This document shows, piece by piece, positions 18,388-27,765 of a DNA stretch of 64,000 nt. Each line of letters begins with the position of its first letter. Position 1 is the first letter of the stretch. The position numbers were made by a program, and so were the translations under genes. This DNA comes from Nocardia sp. BMG51109 (GTDB taxonomy: Bacteria > Actinomycetota > Actinomycetes > Mycobacteriales > Mycobacteriaceae), in contig NZ_JAFQ01000004.1 of NCBI RefSeq assembly GCF_000526215.1, positions 2,914,001-2,978,000 on the forward strand. The letters are read 5' to 3'. The notes under the pieces were generated by a model that was given only the letters and a program-made list of their open reading frames with translations, was not told the origin of the DNA and made no database searches.

Positions 18388-19091
18388 ACGGCCGGGCGCG
18401 CGAGGAAGGTGGCGGGCGCGCTGTCGCGGTGACGGAGTCCGTGCCGGGCCGCGCGGCCGTCCGGGGCCGGGTATCGTCGCGCCCGCGCCGAACCGGATGG
18501 CCGCCGGCGGTACTGGTCGCGTGTGTCGCGCTGGTGGCGGCGCTGGCGGGCTGCTCCACCGGTAAGGACGCGGTGGTCTCCAGCGGCACCTTCGATTTCG
18601 TCTCGCCCGGCGGTAAGACCGATATCTTCTACGATCCGCCCGAGACGCGGGGCACCATCGGCAAGCTGTCCGGTCCCGACCTGATGACGCCCGGTAAGTC
18701 GGTCTCGGTCGACAACTTTCCGAATCAGGTTGTGGTGCTGAACCTGTGGGGCCAGTGGTGCGGCCCGTGCCGCGCCGAGGCGGAGGCGCTGGAACAGGTC
18801 TACGAGCAGTCCAAGGACCGGGGTGTCGCGTTCCTGGGCATCAACGTCCGCGATCCGCAGCGCGACAAGGCACAGGACTTCGTCACCGACTTCCACGTCG
18901 GCTACCCGTCGATCTACGACCCGGAGATGCGCACGCTGCTCGCCCTCGGCGGAAAGTTCCCCACCAGCGTCATCCCCACCACCCTCATCCTCGACCGGCA
19001 ACACCGGGTCGCCGCGGTCTTCCTCCGCTCCCTGCTCGCCCAGGATCTGCAACCGGTCGTCGATCGGATCGCCGCGGAGGGCGCTCAGTGA
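18384..19091 (+). CDS. TlpA/ResA-like thioredoxin lipoprotein
   Basis: 235 residues. A membrane segment near 38-55 ends in the lipobox LAGC with Cys57, so the mature protein is probably an outer-face lipoprotein. The thioredoxin domain carries WCGPC (Cys126, Cys129) and GGKFPTSVIPTTLI with the cis-proline. It probably reduces the haem-binding cysteines of apocytochrome c, receiving electrons from CcdA encoded next. GTG start overlaps the previous stop. Positional homologue: Rv0526. Confidence 0.92.
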   Translation: MNGRAREEGGGRAVAVTESVPGRAAVRGRVSSRPRRTGWPPAVLVACVALVAALAGCSTGKDAVVSSGTFDFVSPGGKTDIFYDPPETRGTIGKLSGPDLMTPGKSVSVDNFPNQVVVLNLWGQWCGPCRAEAEALEQVYEQSKDRGVAFLGINVRDPQRDKAQDFVTDFHVGYPSIYDPEMRTLLALGGKFPTSVIPTTLILDRQHRVAAVFLRSLLAQDLQPVVDRIAAEGAQ

Positions 19092-19311
19092 GATCGGACT
19101 CCTCGGCGTTGTCGACCAGGCACGGCGGCACCTCTTCCGTGCGCTTCGCGGGTGCGCGACGCCGTGAGATCTGTTGCGGGAGCGCTGTATCGGTGGGCGC
19201 GCGTTCCGTGGCGCACGCGCCCTCGCGCATCGACCGCGCGTTCCGGCACCCGGCTCGGGCGGCCGGAGTCCCGCCGCGGTGTGGGGACGCAATCGTGCGG
19301 GGGTGGGCACG

Positions 19312-20139
19312 GTGACCGTGAACGTCTATGCGGCGGTGGGAGATTCGTTCCAGCAGGCGGCGGCGACCGGGCCGCTGCTGCTGGCGCTGGGTGCCTGCCT
19401 GCTGGCCGGGCTGGTGTCGTTCGCCTCGCCGTGCGTGGTGCCCCTGGTGCCCGGATATCTGTCGTATCTCGCCGGATTGGTCGGGGCCGAGGCGCCGCCG
19501 GTCACCGTGGCCGAGGCGACCGGAACGCAGCGGACGCGGGTGGAGAGGTCCGGGCGGCTGCGGGTCGCCGGGGCGGCGGGGCTGTTCGTCGCCGGATTCA
19601 CGGTCGTATTCGTGCTGGCGTCGGCGACCGTCTTCGGCCTCATCCAGACCCTCAACGTGAATCGCGAACTGCTGCAACGCATCGGCGGCGTCGTCACCAT
19701 CGTGATGGGGCTGGTGTTCCTCGGGCTGATCCCGGCGTTGCAGCGCGACACCCGGATGCATCCGCGCCGGCTCACCGGTGTCCTCGGGGCGCCCCTGCTG
19801 GGCGCGGTGTTCGCGCTCGGCTGGACGCCGTGCCTGGGCCCGACACTGTCCGGCGTGATGGCCGTGTCCGCCGGCACCGAAGGCAGCACCGCCGCCCGTG
19901 GTGTGGTGCTGATCGTCGCGTACTGCCTGGGCCTCGGCCTGCCGTTCGTGATCCTGGCGTTCGGGTCGGCCAGCGCGCTGCGCGGGGTCGGCCGGCTGCG
20001 CCGCAATTCGCGCACCATCCAGGTGATCGGGGGGATCCTGCTCGTCGCCGTCGGCATCGCGCTGGTCACCGGCCTGTGGGATCAGTTCGTCGGGTGGGTG
20101 CGTACCGTATTCGTCTCTCAGGTGACATTGCCGATCTGA
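19312..20139 (+). CDS. ccdA: Cytochrome c biogenesis protein CcdA
   Basis: 275 residues with six transmembrane helices. The two redox cysteines that carry electrons across the membrane are at about Cys41 ([13 protein letters not shown]) and Cys174 ([12 protein letters not shown]). GTG at 19312 is chosen with GGGGGTGGG upstream; other in-frame GTGs at 19303 and 19318 are possible. The 220 bases before it hold no gene. Order TlpA-CcdA-ResB-CcsA is the system II cytochrome c maturation cluster. Confidence 0.93.
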   Translation: MTVNVYAAVGDSFQQAAATGPLLLALGACLLAGLVSFASPCVVPLVPGYLSYLAGLVGAEAPPVTVAEATGTQRTRVERSGRLRVAGAAGLFVAGFTVVFVLASATVFGLIQTLNVNRELLQRIGGVVTIVMGLVFLGLIPALQRDTRMHPRRLTGVLGAPLLGAVFALGWTPCLGPTLSGVMAVSAGTEGSTAARGVVLIVAYCLGLGLPFVILAFGSASALRGVGRLRRNSRTIQVIGGILLVAVGIALVTGLWDQFVGWVRTVFVSQVTLPI

Positions 20140-20140
20140 C

Positions 20141-21832
20141 ATGACAGCAACGATGACCCCCGCTCCCGCCCCGGCCCGCCCGCCTCGCCAGTCGCCGCCG
20201 CGCCGCGTCCTGGCGCTGCTGCGCAACACCTGGCGCGGGCTCACCAGCATGCGCACCGCGCTGATGCTGCTGTTCCTGCTGGCCCTGGCGGCCATCCCCG
20301 GCGCGCTGCTGCCGCAGCGAAACCTCAACGAGCAGAAGGTCGATAAATACATCGCCGACCGGGGTTTCCTGGGGCCGTGGATGGATCGGCTGCAGCTGTT
20401 CGACGTGTTCTCCAGTTCCTGGTTCACCGCGGTCTACGTGCTGCTGTTCGTCTCGCTGGTGGGCTGCATCGTGCCCCGGGTGTTCGACCACTACAAGGCG
20501 TGGCGCACACCGCCGGTCAAGGCGCCGCGCAATCTGACCCGGCTGCCGCACCACTATTCGACCACCGTCACCGACTCGGCCGAGGACGTCGTCGCCAAGG
20601 CTCGCAGGGAGCTTCGCGGCTGGCGGGTGATGGAGCGCCGGGCGGAGCGGTCCGCTGTCGCGGGCGGCGCCGTCGGGGAAGGCGCCGTCGAGGAAGTCAC
20701 GCTGTCGGCCGAGAAGGGTTACGTCCGCGAACTGGGCAATCTGGTCTTCCATCTCGCGCTGGTCGCGCTGTTGGTGGCGATCGCGGTCGGACGGCTGTTC
20801 GGGTACGAGGGCAGCGCCATCGTCGTCGCCGGCGACGGGCCGGGCCTGTGCACCACATCCACGGCCGCCTTCGATTCCTTCACCGCCGGGCGGGTCAACG
20901 ACGGCACCGGACTGGCGCCGCTGTGCGTGCGGGTCAAGGACTTCCGGGCCGACTACCTGTCCAACGGCCAGGCCGAGATGTTCACGGCGGACATCTCCTA
21001 TCAGGCCGGCGCCGACCTCGCCGATGACACCTGGCGGGACACCACGATTCAGGTGAACCACCCGCTGCGCGTCTCGGGCGACCGGGTGTACCTGCAGGGC
21101 CACGGCTACGCGCCGACCTTCACCGTCACCTACCCCGACGGCCGGACCCGCACCCAGACCGTGCAGTGGCGGCCCGAGGACGCGACGACGTTCCTGTCCA
21201 GCGGTGTCATGCGCTTCGACCCGCCCGGGGGCATGTTCGGCAGCGAACAGGAACGCCGCAAGCATCAGATCGCGATCGACGGCCTGTTCGCGCCGACCGC
21301 CCTGCTCCACGGCAACTTGCTGACCTCGTCGTATCCGGCGCCGACCGATCCCGCGGTGGCCATCGACATCTACCGCGGCGAGACCGGCCTGGACACCGGC
21401 CGCGCGCAGTCGCTGTTCGCGCTGGATACGGAGATGATCAAGCAGGGCCGGTTGGCCAAGGAGCAACGGGTGAATATGCGGCCGGGCGAATCGGCCACCC
21501 TGTCCGACGGCACCAAGGTGACCTTCGACGGCGCCGAGCAGTACGCGAATCTGCAGGTCTCGCACGATCCCGCGCAGGGCTGGGTCCTTGCCAGTGCCCT
21601 GACGATGATGGCGGGACTGCTGGTGTCGCTGCTGGTGAAGCGCCGCCGGATCTGGCTGCGCGCCTACCCGGACTCCTCGTCCGGCGATGAACGACGTACC
21701 GTAGTAGAGATGGGCGGCCTCGCCCGCACCGACCAGGCCGGTTGGGGCGGCGAATTCGACCGCCTGCGGGAACGGCTGCTGGACAACACCACGGACCACC
21801 CCACCGCGCGGACCGAAAGCACGAGAGAGTGA
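20141..21832 (+). CDS. resB: Cytochrome c biogenesis protein ResB
   Basis: 563 residues. Transmembrane segments at about 42-62, 90-110 and 205-220 and one near the C-terminus (about 480-500) surround a large extracytoplasmic domain. ResB works with CcsA as the haem lyase that moves haem outward and joins it to CXXCH motifs. The gene begins two bases after ccdA and its TGA overlaps a possible GTG start of ccsA, so translation is coupled. It matches Rv0528. Confidence 0.93.
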   Translation: MTATMTPAPAPARPPRQSPPRRVLALLRNTWRGLTSMRTALMLLFLLALAAIPGALLPQRNLNEQKVDKYIADRGFLGPWMDRLQLFDVFSSSWFTAVYVLLFVSLVGCIVPRVFDHYKAWRTPPVKAPRNLTRLPHHYSTTVTDSAEDVVAKARRELRGWRVMERRAERSAVAGGAVGEGAVEEVTLSAEKGYVRELGNLVFHLALVALLVAIAVGRLFGYEGSAIVVAGDGPGLCTTSTAAFDSFTAGRVNDGTGLAPLCVRVKDFRADYLSNGQAEMFTADISYQAGADLADDTWRDTTIQVNHPLRVSGDRVYLQGHGYAPTFTVTYPDGRTRTQTVQWRPEDATTFLSSGVMRFDPPGGMFGSEQERRKHQIAIDGLFAPTALLHGNLLTSSYPAPTDPAVAIDIYRGETGLDTGRAQSLFALDTEMIKQGRLAKEQRVNMRPGESATLSDGTKVTFDGAEQYANLQVSHDPAQGWVLASALTMMAGLLVSLLVKRRRIWLRAYPDSSSGDERRTVVEMGGLARTDQAGWGGEFDRLRERLLDNTTDHPTARTESTRE

Positions 21833-21834
21833 AC

Positions 21835-22806
21835 ATGCCGATCGACGAAACTCTCACCGGATACAGCAATCTGGCCTTCAAGACGGCGTTCGTCATCTAC
21901 GTCCTGGTGCTGGCGATGCTCATCGTGCAGTACGCGTCGGCGCGCAGCCGCGAGACGTCCGAGCGCGAACTCGTCACCGTCGGGGGCGGTTCCGGGGACG
22001 GGCCGTCGGTGCCCGGGCGAGTCGAGGAGCGCCCTGCGCGGTCGCTGCCGGAGCGGTTCGGCAATATGGCGTTCGCGGTGCTGTTCGTCGCGACCGGCCT
22101 GCATCTGGTGTCGATCGTGTTGCGCGGCTTCGCCACTCACCGGTTCCCCCTGGGGAACATGTACGAGTTCATCACCATGGCCACGGCCGCCGCCGTGGTG
22201 ACGGGTCTGGTGTTCATCCACGAGCGGCGCTACCGCCCGATGTGGGTCTTCCTGCTGGCGCCGGTGCTGATCCTGATGTTCCTGGCGGGCCAGGTGCTGT
22301 ATGCCGAAGCGGCCCCGGTGGTTCCGGCGCTGAAGTCGTACTGGCTGCCCATCCACGTCACGGTCGTCAGCGTCGGCAGCGGCATCTTCATGCTCTCCGG
22401 CGTGGCGAGCCTGCTGTTCCTGTTCCGGCTGCGCCAGCCCGAGGGCGAGGAGTCCACGAACATCCTCGGTGCCCTGGCCCGCCGCCTCCCCGACGCCCGC
22501 ACCCTGGACCGCCTCGCCTACAAGACCACCATCGTCGGCTTCCCCCTGTTCGGCACCGGCGTCATTCTCGGCGCCATCTGGGCCGAATCCGCCTGGGGCC
22601 GCTTCTGGGGCTGGGACCCGAAGGAAACCGTCTCCTTCATCGCCTGGGTCGTCTACGCCGCCTACCTCCACGCCCGCGCGACGTCGGGCTGGCGCGACAC
22701 CAAGGCGGCGTGGATCAACGTCGCCGGGTTCGTGGCGATGCTGTTCAACCTGTTCATCATCAACATCGTGGTGAGCGGGTTGCACAGCTACGCGGGGCTC
22801 AACTGA
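21835..22806 (+). CDS. ccsA: c-type cytochrome biogenesis protein CcsA/CcsB (haem handling)
   Basis: 323 residues with about eight transmembrane helices. The tryptophan-rich haem-handling signature reads AWGRFWGWDPKETVSFIAW near the C-terminal third, and conserved histidines are in the flanking loops. It forms the system II synthetase with ResB. ATG 21835 is preferred; GTG 21829 overlaps the resB stop. Matches Rv0529. Confidence 0.93.
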   Translation: MPIDETLTGYSNLAFKTAFVIYVLVLAMLIVQYASARSRETSERELVTVGGGSGDGPSVPGRVEERPARSLPERFGNMAFAVLFVATGLHLVSIVLRGFATHRFPLGNMYEFITMATAAAVVTGLVFIHERRYRPMWVFLLAPVLILMFLAGQVLYAEAAPVVPALKSYWLPIHVTVVSVGSGIFMLSGVASLLFLFRLRQPEGEESTNILGALARRLPDARTLDRLAYKTTIVGFPLFGTGVILGAIWAESAWGRFWGWDPKETVSFIAWVVYAAYLHARATSGWRDTKAAWINVAGFVAMLFNLFIINIVVSGLHSYAGLN

Positions 22807-22810
22807 TCCC

Positions 22811-23449
22811 ATGCCGACGGCGGGCCGGTCTCATGTGTGGTACGCCGCCTATGGGTCCAATCTCTTCGAGCGGCGTTTTTCCTATTACCGCGAGGGCGGT
22901 AACCCGCCGGGGACACCGCGGACCTATCCGGGGTTTCGTGATTCCACGCCACCCCTGGCGACGCGGCCGCTGACACTGCCCGGCACCGTGTATTTCGCTT
23001 GGGAAAGCCCGGTTTGGACGGGTGGTATCGCGTTCTATGCGCACCGGCCTGCTGCGGAGTGGCCGGTGGGGGCGGCCGCGCGAGGGTATCTGCTGACTGT
23101 TCAGCAGTTCGATGACCTACTCGCGCAAGAGATGCACCGGGCGCCGGGCGCTACCCCCGATCTGGATCTCGATGAGGTCGTCGGTAAGGGGGTGGTGCGG
23201 CTGGGGGACGGGCGCTACGAAACCTTGCTTCACGTCGCGGATCTGGGCGATGTTCCCGTGCTGACGTTCACCTCGCCGTGGGATCCCGAGACCGTCGAGC
23301 TGAACGAACCGACGCCGCACTATCTCTCCATGCTGGCCGCCGGTCTCCGCGAATCGCACGGCTGGGGCCGGGCCGAGGTCGCCTCCTATCTCTCCGAACT
23401 CCCTGGCGTGCAAGGTCTCTGGCAACGAGAAGACCTTGACCACCTCTGA
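22811..23449 (+). CDS. Gamma-glutamylcyclotransferase-fold (AIG2-like) protein
   Basis: 212 residues. The N-terminal VWYAAYGSNLFERRF contains the YGSN loop that defines the gamma-glutamylcyclotransferase-like fold and binds the substrate amine. The rest is longer than small GGCT proteins. Related actinobacterial entries are sometimes labelled histone deacetylase without evidence. The reaction is therefore unknown; an acyl-amine cyclotransferase activity is a reasonable guess. It begins four bases after ccsA and ends before a bidirectional terminator. Confidence 0.75.
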   Translation: MPTAGRSHVWYAAYGSNLFERRFSYYREGGNPPGTPRTYPGFRDSTPPLATRPLTLPGTVYFAWESPVWTGGIAFYAHRPAAEWPVGAAARGYLLTVQQFDDLLAQEMHRAPGATPDLDLDEVVGKGVVRLGDGRYETLLHVADLGDVPVLTFTSPWDPETVELNEPTPHYLSMLAAGLRESHGWGRAEVASYLSELPGVQGLWQREDLDHL

Positions 23450-23463
23450 ATACGGCCCAACGT

Positions 23464-23517
23464 GAGTGTGTCGTGGTGGCGGGAATCAGCGACGTTTGCC
23501 GCCACCACGACACGCTC
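23464..23517. terminator. Bidirectional 19-bp hairpin
   Basis: GAGTGTGTCGTGGTGGCGG (23464-23482) pairs with CCGCCACCACGACACGCTC (23499-23517), with one G-U, around a 16-base loop. It sits exactly between the convergent GGCT-like and oxidoreductase genes. Confidence 0.85.
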
Positions 23518-23522
23518 GGCGA

Positions 23523-24479
23523 TCAGGAGGCGTCGAGGACGATCTTGCCTCGGGTGCGGCCCTCCTTGCTCAGGTCGAGGGCACGGGCGGCCTCGGACAG
23601 GGGGAGGACGGTGTCGATCGGGACCGTGAGCTGACCGGTATCGGCGAGGTCTGCGAGTGTGGCGAGGTCCGTGCCGGACGGGCGGACCCAGACGACGTGG
23701 CCGCCCTTGTCGCCGACCGAGTTGTCGGTGATGGAGGCGATCCTGGATCGGTCCCGCAGGAGCTGTTGGGAAATATCGATCACGCCGCTGCCCGCGAAAT
23801 CGACGGCGGCGTCGATGCCTTCGGGCGATAGTGCCCGTACCCGGTCGGCCAGACCGTCGCCGTAGGTGACCGGTTCGGCGCCGAGGGAGCGCAGGAAATC
23901 GTGGTTGCGTTCGCTGGCGGTGCCGATCACGCGGGCGCCGCGCGCGACCGCGATCTGCACGGCGAGCGAACCGACGCCACCGGCCGCGGCGTGGACGAGC
24001 ACGGTCTCATCGGCGGCGAGACCGACCCGTTCCAGGGACCGGTACGCGGTGAGCCCGGCGAGCGGCAGGCCCGCCGCCTGCTGCCAGTTCAGCGCCGCCG
24101 GCTTGCGTGCGAGCGTGCGCGCCGGTGCGGAGACCAGTTCGGCGTAGGTGCCGTGCTGCACCTCGTCGCGCCGGACATAGCCCATTACCTTGTCCCCGAC
24201 CTGGAACTCGGGAACGTCCAGGCCGACCTGCTCGACCACGCCCGCGACGTCCCACCCCGGAATCAGCGGGAAATGGACGTACATCATCGGATCCAGATAT
24301 CCGGCGAGCACCTTCCAATCGACCGGATTCACACCGGCCGCCCGCACCCGGACCAGTACCTGATCCGGCCCCACCTTGGGCGTCGGAAGCTCGCCGAACT
24401 CGAGCACGTCGGGGTCACCGTAGCCGTGGGCAATGATCGCTTTCATATGTCGGGCCAACGCGATGTTCTGCCTGGTCAT
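23523..24479 (-). CDS. NADP-dependent zinc-independent alcohol dehydrogenase / quinone reductase family
   Basis: 318 residues, medium-chain dehydrogenase fold. GroES-like half first (AAGVNPVDWKVLAG, then FPLIPGWDVAGVVEQVG), then the Rossmann half with VHAAAGGVGSLAVQIA at about 150-165. The zinc-ligand cysteines of classical ADH are absent, so it belongs with quinone oxidoreductases and enone reductases. Start 24479 overlaps the LysR-gene stop (ATGA); an ATG at 24446 would give MKAIIAHGYG. It is likely regulated with, or by, the LysR protein. Confidence 0.85.
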   Translation of the reverse strand: MTRQNIALARHMKAIIAHGYGDPDVLEFGELPTPKVGPDQVLVRVRAAGVNPVDWKVLAGYLDPMMYVHFPLIPGWDVAGVVEQVGLDVPEFQVGDKVMGYVRRDEVQHGTYAELVSAPARTLARKPAALNWQQAAGLPLAGLTAYRSLERVGLAADETVLVHAAAGGVGSLAVQIAVARGARVIGTASERNHDFLRSLGAEPVTYGDGLADRVRALSPEGIDAAVDFAGSGVIDISQQLLRDRSRIASITDNSVGDKGGHVVWVRPSGTDLATLADLADTGQLTVPIDTVLPLSEAARALDLSKEGRTRGKIVLDAS

Positions 24480-25420
24480 TCCTTGTCGAATAGGTCGTGG
24501 CGACGGCGGGCGGCGCCGCGACCGTGCGGCTGACGGCCGGCCTTTATCGCCGGAATCGTCGAGCAGGCGGTGTGCAGGGCGCCGCGGGCGGCGGCGATGG
24601 CCGGGTGCGATCCGGTGCCGCGGCGGTAGGCGAGGCGGGTGCGGCGGCGGGTCGGGAGCGCGGTGAGGATGACCTCGTCCGGGATGTCGAGCGCGCCGAG
24701 CAGCGGGACGAAGGCGACGCCCTGGCCGGCGGCCACCAGGGCGAGGACGGTGCCGAAATCGTCGGAATGATGCCGGATATGCGGGGTGAAACCCGCTGCC
24801 TCACATGCTCGTACGGTCATCAGATGGCACAGCGTGCCCGGTGTTCCGGCGATCCACGAGGAACGGCGGTGTGCGGCAAGAGGTTCGGTCGACCGCGCCG
24901 CCAGGTACACCGTTTCCTCCAGGAAAGGTTCTGTGTCCAAACCGGTTTCGGTCGCTGTCGGGACATAGTCGTATTCCTGAACCAGCGCGATATCGAGCGA
25001 TTCGGCGCGCAGGGCGGCCGGGGTGTTCGCCGGATCCAGTTCGGAGACGAACAGTTCCAGGCCGGGGTGCTCCCGGCTCAGCGCCACCAGCGCCGGCGAC
25101 AGGATCGTCCGCACCGCGGTCGCGAAGGCGCCGATGCGCAGGGGTCCGCTGAGTGCGGTTCGGCCGTCGGCGAGTTCGGCGGACGCCTGCTCCAGCACCG
25201 CGAGAATGGCTTCGGCATGGTCGGCCAATCGCAGTGCCGCGGGTGTGAGCCGGACGCTGCGGCCGGTCCGCTCCAGCAGCGGCACCCCGGCCTCCCGTTC
25301 GAGCGCGGACAGCTGCTGGGAGACAGCCGAGGGGGTGTAGGCCAGCGCCTCGGCGACGGCCGCTATCGTTCCGCGCTGCGCCAGTTCACGCAGCAGTCGC
25401 AGGCGTCGGACATCGAGCAT
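24476..25420 (-). CDS. LysR-family transcriptional regulator
   Basis: 314 residues. Winged HTH at residues 1-60 (LRLLRELAQRGTIAAVAEAL, YTPSAVSQQLSALE) followed by a periplasmic-binding-protein-like effector domain from about 90. It is divergent from the dapA-like gene with 53 bases between the starts, and co-transcribed with the oxidoreductase gene. LysR proteins usually act on the divergent promoter, so both neighbours are likely targets. The inducer is unknown. Confidence 0.92.
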   Translation of the reverse strand: MLDVRRLRLLRELAQRGTIAAVAEALAYTPSAVSQQLSALEREAGVPLLERTGRSVRLTPAALRLADHAEAILAVLEQASAELADGRTALSGPLRIGAFATAVRTILSPALVALSREHPGLELFVSELDPANTPAALRAESLDIALVQEYDYVPTATETGLDTEPFLEETVYLAARSTEPLAAHRRSSWIAGTPGTLCHLMTVRACEAAGFTPHIRHHSDDFGTVLALVAAGQGVAFVPLLGALDIPDEVILTALPTRRRTRLAYRRGTGSHPAIAAARGALHTACSTIPAIKAGRQPHGRGAARRRHDLFDKE

Positions 25421-25473
25421 CAGTTCATCTTATGCTCCTATGCAGAAACCTGAAATAGACGTAAAGGCCCGGC

Positions 25474-26415
25474 ATGGGTCAACCTGGTGCCATGACGCTC
25501 ACCGGCCTGTTCGTCCCGCTCGTCACGCCGTTCACCACGACCGGCGAGCTGGCGTCCGAGGCACTGGAACGACTGGCCCACGAGGCGCTCGACGCGGGGG
25601 CCGCGGGGCTCGTCGCACTGGGCACGACCGGCGAACCCGCCACCCTGACCGGCGACGAGCGCCGCCGCGTCATCGATATCTCCGCCACCGTGTGCCAGGA
25701 GCGCGGGGTTCCGCTCATCGCCGGGACGGGGTCCAATTCGACGGCCGCCTCGACGCAGGAACTGGCCGCGCTCGATCCGCGGATCTCCGCCGCACTGGTC
25801 GTCGTCCCGTACTACACCCGCCCGTCCGAAGACGGTGTGGTGGAACACTTCCGCCGGCTGGCCGCCGCGAGCCCGGTGCCGCTGCTGGTCTACAACATTC
25901 CGTATCGCACCGGCCGCACGCTCGGCGCCGATACGCTGCGCCGCCTGGCCGCGCTGCCCGGGATCGCCGGGTTCAAGCACGCGGTCGGCGGGATGGACGC
26001 CGCCACCATGGCGTTCCTGTGCAACTGCCCGGACGATGTCGCCGTGCTGTGCGGGGACGATCTCTACGCCCCGCCGATGCTGGCACTCGGTGCCTCCGGG
26101 GCCATCCTGGCCGGCGCGAATGTCGCTCCGTCCGGATATGTGGAGCTGGTGGCCGCTTGGCGCGACGGCTCGGTCGACCGGGCGAGGCGCCTCGGCAACC
26201 TGTTGACGCCGCTGTCGGAGGCGATGTTCGCCGAGCCCAATCCCGTTGTGGTCAAGGGAGTTCTGGCAGCGCAGGGCCGCATCCCGAGCCCGGCGGTCCG
26301 GCTGCCGTTGCTTCCGGCCACCGACGCGGCGGTCGCCGCCGCGCTCGATGCCCTGGACGGTAGTGACATCGCCCCGGCCGGTGCAGTGGCCGGCGCTGTG
26401 GATTTCCGAAGGTAA
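25474..26415 (+). CDS. DapA/N-acetylneuraminate lyase family aldolase
   Basis: 313 residues, TIM barrel of the class-I aldolase family. LGTTGEPATLTGDE near 45-60 binds the keto acid; the tyrosine is in VYNIPYRTGR and the Schiff-base lysine in GFKHAVGG near 170. The family includes dihydrodipicolinate synthase, but the location next to LysR and an oxidoreductase, away from lysine genes, suggests a catabolic or secondary role. ATG 25474 is used; ATG 25492 is the alternative. Confidence 0.85.
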   Translation: MGQPGAMTLTGLFVPLVTPFTTTGELASEALERLAHEALDAGAAGLVALGTTGEPATLTGDERRRVIDISATVCQERGVPLIAGTGSNSTAASTQELAALDPRISAALVVVPYYTRPSEDGVVEHFRRLAAASPVPLLVYNIPYRTGRTLGADTLRRLAALPGIAGFKHAVGGMDAATMAFLCNCPDDVAVLCGDDLYAPPMLALGASGAILAGANVAPSGYVELVAAWRDGSVDRARRLGNLLTPLSEAMFAEPNPVVVKGVLAAQGRIPSPAVRLPLLPATDAAVAAALDALDGSDIAPAGAVAGAVDFRR

Positions 26416-26494
26416 AGCAACCGGCATCGGGTCGGGCATCTCTCCTCGAGCCGAGCGGTGGGCGCCTCGGGTCCGATGAACTCGGAGTGAGGGC

Positions 26495-26605
26495 GGGTTG
26501 ACGGCTAGGGCGCAACCCTGCCTCCCCGGATGATCACCCTGCCCAGGGCGCTACACCGGGGAGCGACATGCTCCCAACGCGCACCGAGGTTTCTCGGTAG
26601 CGCCC
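26495..26605 (+). other. Folded intergenic element, possible structured RNA or compound terminator
   Basis: First a hairpin GGGTTG/CAACCC (26495-26500, 26513-26518). Then GGGCGCT (26546-26552) pairs with AGCGCCC (26599-26605) and encloses two hairpins: GGGAGC/GCTCCC (26559-26564, 26570-26575) and ACCGAG/CTCGGT (26583-26588, 26593-26598). CTCCCCGG (26522-26529) could instead pair with CCGGGGAG (26556-26563), which excludes the first inner hairpin. No match to a riboswitch or tRNA that I know. It lies after the dapA-like gene. Confidence 0.45.
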
Positions 26606-26671
26606 ATACGGAAGCTCGTCAGCGACGTGTTCCTGCTGGTCGTGCGGGCGGCGTCGCGCAGTTACCGGTGG

Positions 26672-26878
26672 TCAGCGATCCGATCCGGGATCGCCGTCAC
26701 GATGTTGGCGGGAGATCCGCCAGAGAAATTCGGGGTCGTCGTCGGGGCCGACAACGCGATTGCGTCGGTCGGAGCCGGAACCGATGCGGCGGGACCCTTC
26801 CGGTCCGAACGCCTTCCAGCACAGCACCGCGACGGCTACGACCGCGATGAGTGCCAACAGGTACGTCACGTCACTCAC
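26672..26878 (-). CDS. Small single-pass membrane protein, 68 residues
   Basis: An N-terminal transmembrane helix (VTYLLALIAVVAVAVLCWKAF) followed by a charged tail ending in PDDDPEFLWRISRQHRD. GTG start with a strong AGGAGGT just upstream (spacing three); a second GTG nine bases later would start VTYLL. Located downstream of bldC on the same strand with 77 bases between, so co-transcription is possible. No known family. Confidence 0.7.
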   Translation of the reverse strand: MSDVTYLLALIAVVAVAVLCWKAFGPEGSRRIGSGSDRRNRVVGPDDDPEFLWRISRQHRDGDPGSDR

Positions 26879-26955
26879 CTCCTGCCATCGAGAGTAATCC
26901 GTGTCCGTACCTGCGGCACCGTCGACATTCGAAACGGGCGGTCAGGCTGTGCCCG

Positions 26956-27189
26956 TCAGGCGCGAGTCGCCTCCGTCGTCAGGGACTTCAGCAGCTGCAT
27001 CACCTCGGACTCACGGAAACGGCGATGGCCGCCCGGAGTACGCAGCGAACCCAGGCGCCCGGCATGCGCCCAGCGGGTGACGGTCTTCGGATCGACGTGG
27101 AACAGGGCGGCTACCTGGCCGGGGGTCAGGAGGCTCTCCTGGCCGTTGACGGAACCCAACGTGCGGCTCGCCGCGGTGATCGCAGTCAT
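26956..27189 (-). CDS. bldC: Developmental regulator BldC (MerR-like HTH)
   Basis: 77 residues, the normal size for BldC. The DNA-binding core LLTPGQVAALFHVDPKTVTR and WAHAGRLGSLRTPGGHRRF is characteristic. BldC binds DNA repeats cooperatively and times development in Streptomyces; homologues occur across actinobacteria, including non-sporulating ones. ATG 27189 has GGAAAGG seven bases upstream; an in-frame TTG at 27195 is less likely. Confidence 0.95.
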   Translation of the reverse strand: MTAITAASRTLGSVNGQESLLTPGQVAALFHVDPKTVTRWAHAGRLGSLRTPGGHRRFRESEVMQLLKSLTTEATRA

Positions 27190-27426
27190 TCGCAAACCTT
27201 TCCGTAATCGACAGTTCCCTCATCAGATAGCGACATCGTTGCACCGACACCCCCAGGTACTCGAACGATCTAACTTTGGTAAAGGGGAAGTAATAGACAA
27301 ATCGGATATGCGTACGGCTTGGAATCGGGCGGGTGGCCGTTGTCCAGCGAATTCTCAGCGATCCGGACGTATCGGAGCGTCGGGCAGGTCGGTGGTCCAG
27401 TCCTGTGGTCGCTTAGGCTGGTCGAT

Positions 27427-27765
27427 GTGAGTGACGCATCCCGACCGGACGCCGCACCGGCCGACCGTGCCCCGGCCTCGGCGGGTCGGCGGCTGGCGCG
27501 CAACCTGGTTCTCTACACCCTTGCCCGGCTGCTGCTGGTTGCGGTCATCGCTGCCGTCATCATGGTGCTGGCGCATTTGCTGAGCGTGGAGATCCCGCTG
27601 ATCGTCGCGCTGCTGTTCGCGCTGATCGTGGCGCTGCCGTTGTCGCTGGTGTTGTTCAAGCGGCTGCGCGCCCGGGTGAACGCGGATATCGCGGCCGTCG
27701 ACGAGAAGCGCCGCACCGACAAGGCGCGGCTGCGGGCCCGCATGCGCGGCGAGGAGTCGCGGTAG
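27427..27765 (+). CDS. DUF4229 membrane protein
   Basis: 112 residues. After about 20 disordered residues come two adjacent transmembrane helices (about 28-48 and 53-75), then a basic helix with RVNADIAAVDEKRRTDKARL. This matches the DUF4229 family found beside the men genes in mycobacteria and relatives (Rv0531 position). GTG start. Function unknown; the size and two-helix hairpin suggest a regulatory or accessory membrane subunit. Confidence 0.8.
   Translation: MSDASRPDAAPADRAPASAGRRLARNLVLYTLARLLLVAVIAAVIMVLAHLLSVEIPLIVALLFALIVALPLSLVLFKRLRARVNADIAAVDEKRRTDKARLRARMRGEESR

Noticed and set aside
20066..21799. A 577-codon antisense frame in resB
   Set aside because: Shadow frame of resB, with repetitive Gly/Arg/His composition.
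26546..26605. A tRNA at the 7-bp stem after the dapA-like gene
   Set aside because: The outer stem has acceptor length, but there is no TTCRANNC T-loop, anticodon arm or D-loop.
26627..27430. A 267-codon plus-strand frame across bldC
   Set aside because: Antisense to BldC and to the small membrane protein, both with good ribosome sites; composition is not protein-like.
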